A stretch of 64,000 nucleotides of DNA from Streptomyces sp. CA-278952 (lineage in GTDB: Bacteria > Actinomycetota > Actinomycetes > Streptomycetales > Streptomycetaceae): positions 6,607,501-6,671,500 of the forward strand of contig NZ_CP112880.1 in NCBI RefSeq assembly GCF_028747205.1. Direction: 5' to 3'. Numbering within the stretch: the stretch's first letter is position 1; every line of letters begins with the position of its first letter. The translations under genes and the position numbers were made by a program. Of the stretch, positions 56,331 through 64,000 are shown one piece after another. The notes under the pieces are model-generated. The model was not told where the DNA came from and ran no database searches. It was given only the letters and a program-made list of their open reading frames with translations.

Positions 56331-57257
56331 TCACACGCGATGTCTGACCAGCCAGTCGGTGTGCTCGGGCGACACGATCCGCTCGGTCTCGAACACCGCC
56401 GCCGGCCAGTGCCGCTCGGTGAGGGTGGTCTCCATGGCGGCCTGCATCGACTCCAGGTCCTTCTCCACCAGCGAGTGCGCCGAGATCAGCGGATGGTGCC
56501 GGCGCATCTCGTTCCAGGCGAGACAGGCCGCCGCCGCCGCGGAGAACGCCCCGGTCAGGCCGAACGAGCGCCCCACCCCGAAGGTCTGGAACACGCTCAG
56601 CGCCAACGCCGGCAGCGTCAGCGCGACAATGGCGCCCGACCACAGGATCGCCCCGCGCCGGGAGGCCTGCTGACGTCTGCGGTACCAGCGCCGCTGTTCG
56701 ATGAGCCGGTCCCGTACATACGTTTCCTTGCGGACCGTGTAGGCCTTGTTCCGTAACGCGCGCATGGATTCCGTGATGAGGCCGCCGGAATCCGGCAGTT
56801 CCTCGCGCGGGTCGGCCCAGCCCACTTTTCGCAGCTCCTGGAGGCCGTCCTCCAGGCGATTGGCGAACAGCGCCTCCGGGTGCTCGGACGCGCTGTCGAA
56901 CGGCGCGCCGTGGACCGCGTAGCGCCAGCAGTTGGACTTGATGAACTCGGCCGCCGAGCGGTTCAGTTGCCAGTGCGACTTTGCTTTGCGGTGAGAGGCG
57001 AGGAAGGTCGCGAAGAGCACGCCCAGATAGGCCAGCACCGCGGCGCCGTACAGGGCACGGGCCGCCGGGCCGTCCTCGGTGTGCCAGGGGAGCGCCGCGG
57101 GCACCGTGCCCGCCACGAGCAGCGCGAGCTGCGCCCGGGTGGTGTTCACGGCCTCACGCTGGCGGGCCACGGCGACCGCGTCCGTGTGGTGGAACAGCGC
57201 CGGCAGGTCGTCGTTCCTGAAGACCATGGACCTCAGCGGCTCGGGCAACGCCGTCAT
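56331..57257 (-). CDS. SLATT/DUF4231 two-TM membrane protein
   Basis: 308 aa, ATG 57257 with GGAGG 5 nt upstream; a longer in-frame start at 57626 has no ribosome-binding site. Two pairs of hydrophobic segments: TRAQLALLVAGTVPAALPWH with AVLAYLGVLFATFLA (about 45-95), and AILWSGAIVALTLPALALSV with FSAAAAACLAWNEM (about 205-265). Long flanking helices include KSHWQLNRSAAEFIKSNCWR and EKDLESMQAAMETTLTERHW. This is the DUF4231/SLATT layout, predicted to act as a pore-like effector with SLOG or SMODS sensors. No direct experimental role for this member. Confidence 0.82.
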   Translation of the reverse strand: MTALPEPLRSMVFRNDDLPALFHHTDAVAVARQREAVNTTRAQLALLVAGTVPAALPWHTEDGPAARALYGAAVLAYLGVLFATFLASHRKAKSHWQLNRSAAEFIKSNCWRYAVHGAPFDSASEHPEALFANRLEDGLQELRKVGWADPREELPDSGGLITESMRALRNKAYTVRKETYVRDRLIEQRRWYRRRQQASRRGAILWSGAIVALTLPALALSVFQTFGVGRSFGLTGAFSAAAAACLAWNEMRRHHPLISAHSLVEKDLESMQAAMETTLTERHWPAAVFETERIVSPEHTDWLVRHRV

Positions 57258-57994
57258 GGACGCCTCCGTCTGCAGTTGTCGTATGACCCGGCCGGCCGTG
57301 GTGCCTGCCCCGCCCGGGCCACGAGAGTAGGGGGGAGCACCCGACGCGGCAAGAGCGTCCCGGCACCTCGGACGGTCACCACGACAGGGTTCGGCCACGT
57401 GCGGGCGGGTGTCCTTCCTCACATCGCGGGGCTGTGGCAAGGTGGTGCAACTGGGTTGAGCGAACAGTGAGTTGCGGCCCCCGTGCGGTGGGCGCGACCA
57501 CCTCCGTGCGGGGAGGGGCCATCGAGGGTGACCGGGATGGTGGGCGTCTGCTCGCAGCGGCGAGCCGAGCGGGTCGACGCACCGCGCGCCCGGGCCCGGG
57601 CCGCGGGTGCCGCGGGCGACGGCCACGAACCCGCCCCGGACCGCGTGCGCATGGCCCGGGACGGAACACGATCTCCCTGGCGAGAGGCTGGTGAACGGGT
57701 GAACCGCCGTCCCGCCGGAGCCTCCCGCCGCCCGCCGTCCGGGACCCGCGCGGTGCGCGCGCCCGGCACCTGTGCCGGCGGTCTCGCCGGTGGCGGGAAG
57801 CCTCTCACCTGCGCGGGCCGGCGGCAGCGAGGCCGGCCCCCGGGGCCGCCGGTTCCGCCGCTCGTCCCCCGCTCACCCGAGCGGCCGAGCGGAAGGTGCG
57901 TTTCGAGTTTCGAATCCAGGTGTGAAGGCCGCTCCGCCGGCATGTGGAAGAGCCTCCGCGGTAGTAAAGTGCGCGTGCCGGGACGTGTGATGAC
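57258..57994. other. 737-bp gap upstream of fxsA
   Basis: Divergent region between the SLATT gene and the Fxs cluster. Frames open on both strands here (for example plus 57483-58061, minus 57419-58000) but show random high-GC composition and no ribosome-binding site, so I do not call genes. The last 100 bp fall in GC and contain TAGTAA at 57962-57967, a possible -10 for fxsA. The unusual length leaves room for regulatory sites or a small RNA. Confidence 0.5.
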
Positions 57995-58222
57995 ATGCAA
58001 TCCGGCAGCGTTTCAATGTCCGGAAACAGACCCCTTCAGGATCCCCCTAGGACGGCCGTGAAGACCTACGGAACCACCCCCGCCTTCGCCTCCGCGAAGA
58101 CCCGCGCGACCCTCTCGGCGACCGACGTCCACAGCGCCGAGGCCGCCAGGAAGATCAACCGCGTATGCGGTGCGACAACGGCCAGGTCCACCCGCATCTC
58201 CACGTTCAATTCGGCTCTCTGA
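57995..58222 (+). CDS. fxsA: FxSxx-COOH peptide precursor (FxsA-type RiPP)
   Basis: 75 aa from ATG 57995 (ATG 58016 gives 68 aa; neither has a strong ribosome-binding site). The last five residues are FNSAL, the FxSxx-COOH motif that names the family, preceded by TARSTRIST. The upstream part SGNRPLQDPPRTAVKTYGTT then PAFASAKTRATLSATDVHSA is leader-like. A second Phe-x-Ser (F31-A-S33) lies internally. Ends 30 nt before fxsB. Maturation by FxsB would link the Phe ring to the residue at +2 as a three-residue cyclophane, as established for FxsB-type enzymes. Sequence apart from the C-terminus is not the most common FxsA type. Confidence 0.8.
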   Translation: MQSGSVSMSGNRPLQDPPRTAVKTYGTTPAFASAKTRATLSATDVHSAEAARKINRVCGATTARSTRISTFNSAL

Positions 58223-58252
58223 GTCGATGTCAGAAGCGGCTAGAATGGCGGG

Positions 58253-60595
58253 ATGACAGGACCCCTGGTCCCCTTCCGTGAATTCGTGCTGAAAGTGCAC
58301 AGCAGGTGCGATCTGGCCTGTGATCATTGTTATGTCTACGAACATGCCGACCAGAGCTGGCTGACACGCCCCAAGACCATCTCTGACGAGGCGATTTCCT
58401 GGACTGCCCGGCGCCTGGCCGAGCATGCGACGACTCATGCGCTTCCCTCCGTAACAGTGATCCTGCACGGTGGGGAACCGCTCCTGGCGGGGCCCGCGCG
58501 ACTGCGACGGGTCTGCGAGGAGCTCGGCTCGGCTCTGAACGGCATCGCTGAGCTGGACCTCAGGATCCACACCAACGGCGTCCAGCTCAGCCCCCGTTAC
58601 CTCGACCTCTTCGACGAGTTCCACGTCCGGGTCGGGATCTCGCTCGACGGCGACCGCGCGGCCAACGACCGCCACCGCCGATTCGCCGACGGACGCAGCA
58701 GCCACCCGATGGTGCTGCGCGCCGTCGAACTGCTCCGCGAGGAGCGCTACCGCCACCTGGACCTCGGCCTGCTGTGCACGGTCGACATCCACAACGACCC
58801 GGTGGCCGTGCAGGACGCTCTCGCCGGACTCGAACCCCCACTCGTCGACTTCCTGCTGCCGCACGCCACCTGGGACGACCCGCCCCCGCGGCCGGACGGA
58901 TCGCCCACCGCGTACGCCGACTGGCTCCTGACGGCCTTCGACCGCTGGACGGAGCAGGGCCGCCCCATGCCCGTCCGCTTGTTCGCCTCGGTGCTCTCCA
59001 GCCTGAACGGCGGCCCCAGCCTCACCGAGTCCCTCGGCCTGGCCCCCACCGACCTCGTCGTCATCGAGACCGACGGGCAGCTGGAACAGGTCGACTCGCT
59101 CAAGAGCGCCTACGAGGGTGCCGCCGCCACCGGGTTCGACGTCTTCCGCAACACCTTCGACGAGGTCGCGGCCCACCCCGGCGTCCGGGCGCGGCAGCTC
59201 GGTCTGGCCGGGGTCAGCGAGACCTGTCGCCGCTGCCCCGTCGTGCGCTCGTGCGGCGGCGGGCTCTACACCCACCGGTACCGCTCCGGCAGCGGCCCCG
59301 AAGGTCTCGACAGCGGCTTCGACAACCCGTCGGTCTACTGCGCCGACCTGGCCGCCCTGATCCGGGGCATCGAGGAGCGTACGGCCGCGGCCACCGAGTC
59401 GCCCGCCGTCCGGGCGCCGGACGAACTGCTCGCCGCCCATCAGGACCTGACCCGGACCCTGCTCGCGGCTCTCCACGACACCCTCGACGGGCAGGGCGGG
59501 GCCCTCTGGGACGAGGCCTGGCGGCTCGCGGCGACGCTGGAGGCGGACGCCCCGGGCGCCGAGGCGCTCGACACGGTGCTCGCCCACCCCTACACCCGCA
59601 CCTGGCTGGTCGACGCCCTGGCGGACGTGGAGGCGGGACGCGGCCTGGCGGAACCCGCCGCCGAACGGCTCGGCGCCACCGTGGCCGCCGCCGCCGTCCG
59701 CGCCGGACGCGACCTGGCCGTGCCGGTGGCGTACCGGGACGGAGGCCTGTACCTGCCCACCCTCGGCACCGTGGTCCTCGGCGGCCCGGGGGAGCGGGGA
59801 ACGGCCGTGGTGCGCGCCACGGGGGACGGATTCCTCGTCCGCCGGCCGCGGGACACGCCCGGCACGGAGCTGCGCATCGCCCCCGATGAGCCCGAGGGCC
59901 CGCACTGGCTGCCCGTACACGTCCTGCGCCGGGCACCCGCCCCCGTACTCCTGCTGGACGACCTCGACCCCCTCCGCGACTGCTTCGACGCCCCCGCGAC
60001 CGACCGCCTGGAAGCGGAGGAGGCCGACGCCTGGGCGCACCGGGTCGGCGAAGCCTGGTCGCTGCTGGCCGACGCCGTACCCGGCCAGGCGGCCGAGGCG
60101 GCCCTGACGTTGACCACGCTGACCCCGCTGTCCACCGGGGACGCCGAGCCGGGGCGCCACGGGCCCGGCGCGCTCGGCGTCGGGCCGTCGGTGGAGCCGA
60201 ACGAACTGGCACTCGGCCTGCTGAGCGGATTCCGCCGGGCGAAACTGCGGGCGCTCGGTGAAGTGACGGATCTTTACGCCTTGGACGGTACCTGGGAACA
60301 TCGGACGCCCTGGGGGAACGAACACGTGACGTTCTCCCGACTGCTGGCCGAGACATTCGAACGGGCGGGGCTCGGGCTTTACGACCCGCGCTTCCTCACG
60401 GGTGTTCCGGAAGCTCTCGACAAGATCGAAAACGCGGCGGAGGTGACGGTCGACGGAAAACAGCTGATCTCCGCTGTCCGCAAGGAGATCAGCGGAACAC
60501 GGAGTGCGACCGAGAAGAATCGCGGCAGGAGCTTCCCGCCGTCCGGTCATGCGGCGAACGTCCGGGGATCTGACCAGAAAGTGACGTTCGAATGA
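58253..60595 (+). CDS. fxsB: FxsB-type cyclophane-forming radical SAM/SPASM maturase with fused C-terminal domain
   Basis: 780 aa, ATG 58253. The radical SAM cluster is KVHSRCDLACDHCYVYEH (C-x3-C-x2-C, about residues 19-26), followed by ILHGGEPLLAGP and ISLDGDRAANDRHRRF. SPASM cysteines are at SETCRRCPVVRSCGGGLYTH and VYC (about 323-366). Residues about 385-760 are a fused domain like the HExxH-type (aKG-HExxH) unit of related maturases, but the expected HExxHxK reads SGFRRAK at 658-664, losing both His and the Glu, while downstream RTPWGNEHVTFSRLLAETFE is kept. It therefore probably binds peptide rather than catalysing. Acts on FxsA in the cytoplasm. Confidence 0.9.
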   Translation: MTGPLVPFREFVLKVHSRCDLACDHCYVYEHADQSWLTRPKTISDEAISWTARRLAEHATTHALPSVTVILHGGEPLLAGPARLRRVCEELGSALNGIAELDLRIHTNGVQLSPRYLDLFDEFHVRVGISLDGDRAANDRHRRFADGRSSHPMVLRAVELLREERYRHLDLGLLCTVDIHNDPVAVQDALAGLEPPLVDFLLPHATWDDPPPRPDGSPTAYADWLLTAFDRWTEQGRPMPVRLFASVLSSLNGGPSLTESLGLAPTDLVVIETDGQLEQVDSLKSAYEGAAATGFDVFRNTFDEVAAHPGVRARQLGLAGVSETCRRCPVVRSCGGGLYTHRYRSGSGPEGLDSGFDNPSVYCADLAALIRGIEERTAAATESPAVRAPDELLAAHQDLTRTLLAALHDTLDGQGGALWDEAWRLAATLEADAPGAEALDTVLAHPYTRTWLVDALADVEAGRGLAEPAAERLGATVAAAAVRAGRDLAVPVAYRDGGLYLPTLGTVVLGGPGERGTAVVRATGDGFLVRRPRDTPGTELRIAPDEPEGPHWLPVHVLRRAPAPVLLLDDLDPLRDCFDAPATDRLEAEEADAWAHRVGEAWSLLADAVPGQAAEAALTLTTLTPLSTGDAEPGRHGPGALGVGPSVEPNELALGLLSGFRRAKLRALGEVTDLYALDGTWEHRTPWGNEHVTFSRLLAETFERAGLGLYDPRFLTGVPEALDKIENAAEVTVDGKQLISAVRKEISGTRSATEKNRGRSFPPSGHAANVRGSDQKVTFE

Positions 60596-60699
60596 CCGAA
60601 CGGCAGGGGGGTGGAAAGCGGTCCGCTCCGGAATGATGAGTTCGCTTCCACTCCCTTCCTCCTTCCGGGATGCGAGTGCTCACACAGGACGGGGGTCGT

Positions 60700-62010
60700 G
60701 TGCACGCATCGACGCAACAGCGAGCGGTGGGCCATCGGCCGTATTTCTTTCTGAGTTACGCCCACACGCCGGGGTACGGCGGCGGCACGGACCCCGATAT
60801 GTGGGTCGAACGGCTTTTCCAGGACCTCTGCGGCCACGTGATGGCCATGACCGACTTACCCGCGGGCGCGCCGGCGGGCTTCATGGACCGGGAGATACGT
60901 TCCGGAGAGGGCTGGTCGGAACGGCTCGGCGATGTCCTCGCCACCTGCCGGGTCTTCGTCCCGCTGTTCTCGCCGCGCTACTTCGCCAGCGAGATGTGCG
61001 GCAAGGAGTGGTACGCCTTCGAACAGCGCGCCATCCACCACCGCGCCCGCTCCAACCAGCCCGCCGAGGCCATCGTCCCGGCACTCTGGGTACCGGTGCC
61101 GCCGAGCCAACTGCCCGGCTCCGCGGAGCGGTTGCAGTTCAACCACCGTGATTTCGGGGAACGGTACGTCAGCGACGGCCTGTACGGCCTGATCAAGCTC
61201 AGACTCTTCGCCGAGGAGTACGAACGGGCCGTCTACGAACTGGCCAAACGCATCGTGAGCGTCGCCGACTCGGTCCGCATCGACACCGGCCGGCCCGTCG
61301 ACTACCGCCTCGCGCCCAGCGCCTTCGGCTCCCCCAGCAGCGGAGTCGGCGCCCCCCGGCCGATGCAGATCACCATCGCGGCGCCGACGCGCCACGATCT
61401 GCCCGAGGGCCGCAACAGCGACCACTACGGCGACCACCCCCAGGACTGGAACCCCTACTACCCGGCCGCCGCGCGCCCGCTGGCCTATGTGGCGGAGGAA
61501 CTGGTCCGCTCCCTCAACTACCAGGCCGTCATCACCTCGTTCGACGAGGACCGGCACGACGGCAAGACCCCGCCCACCACCCCGGAGATCCTGCTCGTCG
61601 ACCGCTGGGCCCTCCGGGACGAGGACCACCGCCGCAGGCTCGCCGCCTTCGACGCGGAGAACCGGCCCTGGGTGACCATGGTCGTGCCGTGGAGCCGCGA
61701 CGACCACCAGAGCAGAGCGGCGGAGAGCGAGCTCACCCAGACGCTCGAAGCGACCATGCCGATCAAGATGGGCCAGGGCCGGGCCCTGTGCCGGGCCGCC
61801 GCGAAGGGAGTGCCCACCATGGAGGCGTTCGGTCAACTCCTGCCCCAGGTGGTCGAGGTGGCCGCCCAGCAGTACCTCAAGCACGCCAAGGCCTACCCTC
61901 CCGGATCCGGCGGCGGCTCCGGTGAGCGGACCCGGCTCACCGGCCCCATGGGCAGCACGAGTTACATCCCCGACCCGCACGACCCTGCGACGGAAGCGGA
62001 GGACCTATGA
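60700..62010 (+). CDS. fxsC: FxsC, TIR-like domain protein of the Fxs system
   Basis: 436 aa from GTG 60700 (GGACGGGGG upstream); ATG 60670 would add ten residues. N-terminal TIR-like domain: HRPYFFLSYAHTPGYGGGTD, FMDREIRSGEGWSERLGDVL, CRVFVPLFSPRYFASEMCGK followed by EWYAFEQRA, with a Glu in the place of the TIR NADase glutamate. A second alpha/beta region (about 230-400) includes EILLVDRWALRDEDHRRRLA and WVTMVVPWSRDDHQSRAAES, typical of FxsC proteins. Codon 53 (60856-60858) is TTA, so translation should need the bldA tRNA. The stop overlaps the fxsT start (ATGA). Confidence 0.88.
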   Translation: MHASTQQRAVGHRPYFFLSYAHTPGYGGGTDPDMWVERLFQDLCGHVMAMTDLPAGAPAGFMDREIRSGEGWSERLGDVLATCRVFVPLFSPRYFASEMCGKEWYAFEQRAIHHRARSNQPAEAIVPALWVPVPPSQLPGSAERLQFNHRDFGERYVSDGLYGLIKLRLFAEEYERAVYELAKRIVSVADSVRIDTGRPVDYRLAPSAFGSPSSGVGAPRPMQITIAAPTRHDLPEGRNSDHYGDHPQDWNPYYPAAARPLAYVAEELVRSLNYQAVITSFDEDRHDGKTPPTTPEILLVDRWALRDEDHRRRLAAFDAENRPWVTMVVPWSRDDHQSRAAESELTQTLEATMPIKMGQGRALCRAAAKGVPTMEAFGQLLPQVVEVAAQQYLKHAKAYPPGSGGGSGERTRLTGPMGSTSYIPDPHDPATEAEDL

Positions 62011-64000
62011 GTGCCGGTCGTGACGGGCGCATCGTCACCTTCTACTCGTACAAGGGCGGTACCGGGCGCACCATGGCGCTCGCCAACACCGCCTGGATCC
62101 TCGCGGCCAACGGCAAGCGGGTGCTGGCCGTCGACTGGGACCTGGAGGCCCCCGGGCTGCACCGGTTCTTCCACCCCTTCCTCGACCCGGCCACCCTCGG
62201 CGCCACCACCGGCGTGATCGACCTGATCACCGAGTACGCCTGGGCCGCGACCAGCCCCGCCCAGCGCCCCGAGGACTGGCACCGCGACTACGCCCGCATC
62301 CAGCCGCACGCCGTGTCGCTGACCCCGGAGTCGCTCGGCTGGGAGTTCCCGCAGGGCGGGACGCTCGACTTCGTCTCCGCCGGACGGCAGAACCGCGAAT
62401 ACTCCGCGACCGTCTCCACCTTCGACTGGGACAACTTCTACGACCGGTTCGGCGGCGGCCACTTCTTCGACGCGCTGCGCGACGACATGAAGGCCAACTA
62501 CGACTACGTCCTCATCGACAGCCGGACCGGCCTCAGCGACATCGCCGACATCTGCACCGTCCACCTCCCGGACGTGCTCGTCGACTGCTTCACCCTCAGC
62601 GACCAGTCCATCGACGGCGCGGCCTCCGTCGCCCGCCAGATCGCCGAGCGCAACACCGGCCGCCCCATCGCCCTCTACCCCGTCCCGATGCGCATCGACG
62701 AGGGTGAGAAGGAGAAGGCGGACGCCGGGCGGGCGCTGGCCCGGCTCAAGTTCGACCGGCTCCCGCGCGACCTGTCCGGCGACGAACTCACCGCCTACTG
62801 GGGCGCGGTGGAGATTCCCTACCGGCCCTACTACGCCTACGAGGAGACGCTCGCCACCTTCGGGGACGAGGCCGGGCTCTCCAACTCGCTGCTCTCCGCC
62901 TTCGAACGGCTCGTCGCGGTCATCACCGACCGGGAGATCACCTCGATGCCCCCGATCGGCGAGGAGGTCCGCCTGCGGATCCGCGACGCCTTCACCCGGC
63001 GCAGGCCCGCCCTGCCCGCCGATCTCTTCCTCAGCTATGTGGCGGAGAACCGGATGTGGGCCGACTGGCTCGAATCGATCCTCACCCGGGCCGGCTTCCG
63101 GGTGGTCCCGCGTGACGTCTCCGCCGAACGCTCCCCCGACGAGCCAGCCGACACCACCGCGGAGAGCGCCGCCCGCACCGTCGTGCTGCTCTCCAGCGCC
63201 TACCTGAAGTCCCAGCGCGCGGTCGAGCTGTGGGAGCGGACCGCCGCGGAGGCCGTCGGCAGCGGCCGCCGCCGACTGGTCCCCCTGCGGGTCGGGGACG
63301 TACGCCTGAGCGCCCCCTACATCGACCGCAACCCCGTCGACCTCTTCCGGCTGGACGAGGTGCACGCCACCACCGCCGTGATGCGGGCCCTGGATCGCCC
63401 GGTGCAGGTGGCGGACGGGGTCTCGCCCGGGCCCCGCTTCCCCGGCACCGTGCCGAGGATCTGGAACGCGCCGCCCCGCAACCCCGGCTTCACCGGCCGC
63501 TCGCTCGTCCTGGAGCGGATGCGCGACCAGCTCGGCGGCGGCCTGGCCGTCGTCCTGCCGCAGCCGCAGACCCTGTACGGACTCGGCGGCGTCGGCAAGA
63601 CCCAGGTGGCCCTGGAATACGTGCACCGCTTCATGGCCGACTACGACCTGGTGTGGTGGATATCGTCCGAGCAGACCGACGACGTGGTCGCCTCGCTCGC
63701 CGAGCTCGCCGTCCGGCTCGGCGCCCAGGGCGGCGACGACATGGCCGCCGCCTCCCAGGAGGCCGTCGACCTGCTGCGGCGCGGCGTGCCCTCGGACCGC
63801 TGGCTGCTGGTCTTCGACAACGCGGACGACCCCGAGCAGCTGCGCCGCTACTTCCCGCAGGGCGGCTCCGGCCACATCCTGGTGACCTCCCGCAACCAGA
63901 GCTGGTCCCAGCACGGGGACGCGCTGCCCGTGGACGTCTTCCTGCGCGAGGAGTCGATCGAACACCTCCAGCGCCGGGCGCCGGGGCTCAGCGACGAGGA
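62007..64000 (+). CDS. fxsT: FxsT-like protein: KGGxGR ATPase + TIR + NB-ARC (3' end outside window)
   Basis: At least 664 codons, ATG 62007, still open at 64000. Residues 1-320: ParA/MinD-like ATPase, VTFYSYKGGTGRTMALANTA (variant Walker A, KGGxGR with Arg21), VDWDLEAPGLHRFFHPFLDP and YDYVLIDSRTGLSDIADICT. Residues about 336-470: TIR-like, DLFLSYVAENRMWADWLESI, VVLLSSAYLKSQRAVELWER. Residues about 495-664+: NB-ARC, RNPGFTGRSLVLERMRDQLG, P-loop LYGLGGVGKTQVALEYVHRF, Walker B WLLVFDNADDPEQLRRYFPQ, GHILVTSRNQSW. Family members continue into TPR repeats. Overlaps fxsC; an NLR-like signalling architecture. Confidence 0.9.
   Translation, partial: MSAGRDGRIVTFYSYKGGTGRTMALANTAWILAANGKRVLAVDWDLEAPGLHRFFHPFLDPATLGATTGVIDLITEYAWAATSPAQRPEDWHRDYARIQPHAVSLTPESLGWEFPQGGTLDFVSAGRQNREYSATVSTFDWDNFYDRFGGGHFFDALRDDMKANYDYVLIDSRTGLSDIADICTVHLPDVLVDCFTLSDQSIDGAASVARQIAERNTGRPIALYPVPMRIDEGEKEKADAGRALARLKFDRLPRDLSGDELTAYWGAVEIPYRPYYAYEETLATFGDEAGLSNSLLSAFERLVAVITDREITSMPPIGEEVRLRIRDAFTRRRPALPADLFLSYVAENRMWADWLESILTRAGFRVVPRDVSAERSPDEPADTTAESAARTVVLLSSAYLKSQRAVELWERTAAEAVGSGRRRLVPLRVGDVRLSAPYIDRNPVDLFRLDEVHATTAVMRALDRPVQVADGVSPGPRFPGTVPRIWNAPPRNPGFTGRSLVLERMRDQLGGGLAVVLPQPQTLYGLGGVGKTQVALEYVHRFMADYDLVWWISSEQTDDVVASLAELAVRLGAQGGDDMAAASQEAVDLLRRGVPSDRWLLVFDNADDPEQLRRYFPQGGSGHILVTSRNQSWSQHGDALPVDVFLREESIEHLQRRAPGLSDE

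Noticed and set aside
57419..58061. Long frames on both strands before fxsA
   Set aside because: Arg/Pro/Gly-rich composition typical of noncoding high-GC DNA, no ribosome-binding site, mutually overlapping.

Overview
The window is a piece of a high-GC Streptomyces chromosome, close to the Streptomyces griseus lineage. Evidence: actinomycete-type 23S and 5S rRNA, GTG/TTG starts, many 4-nt start/stop overlaps, terminators without U-tracts, and a serine protease precursor at 54680-55579 that reads almost residue for residue as streptogrisin B of S. griseus. Gene order (tlyA-nadK-recN, pyrG, ald, a parA-like gene, scpA-scpB, aroH-tyrA-cmk-plsC-der, a sepF-like gene) is the conserved core order of Streptomyces chromosomes.

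Layout. 1-2568: 3' part of a 23S gene, a 5S gene and the rrn terminator. 2644-4815: a repeat-rich RDD/RGG-TPR protein. 4905-12694: DUF1015, HAD phosphatase, a siderophore-type ABC ATPase behind an iron box, a frameshifted SCP2-like gene, then the tlyA-nadK-recN run. 12964-19113: glycosyltransferase, PucR regulator, a MerR gene broken by a 168-bp MITE beside a MerR-type promoter, an aminotransferase and a GH15 hydrolase. 19532-25495: pyrG, a NUDIX hydrolase, a STAND/TPR ATPase and ald. 25822-30680: a tight operon of ParA-like ATPase, RHH-like partner, ScpA, ScpB and a pseudouridine synthase. 30775-34418: an NAD-salvage operon (operator, pnuC, nadR-like, nrtR, ADP-ribosylglycohydrolase). 34538-40984: SRPBCC, nucleotidyltransferase, Rieske protein, then aroH-tyrA and cmk-plsC-der. 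41091-55579: mixed genes, including a glycosyltransferase pair, WYL regulator, I78 inhibitor, PAP2 phosphatase, MFS exporter, glutaryl-CoA dehydrogenase-like enzyme, SepF-like protein, a Cys-rich DUF5685 protein, DUF1684 and sprB.

The most interesting part is the right end, 55781-64000. A SLOG-domain protein and a convergent SLATT/DUF4231 membrane protein sit next to an FxSxx-COOH (Fxs) cluster: a 75-aa peptide ending FNSAL (fxsA), a radical SAM/SPASM cyclophane maturase with a fused, apparently dead HExxH-type domain (fxsB), a TIR-like protein (fxsC) and a large KGGxGR-ATPase + TIR + NB-ARC protein (fxsT) that runs off the window. The Fxs family is known as a bioinformatically defined RiPP system of unresolved function. 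Here it is combined with two classes of nucleotide-signalling/conflict domains, and fxsC carries an in-frame TTA codon at 60856-60858, which predicts bldA-dependent, developmentally timed expression. I infer a peptide-controlled TIR/NLR-like signalling or defence system; no single line of sequence proves this.
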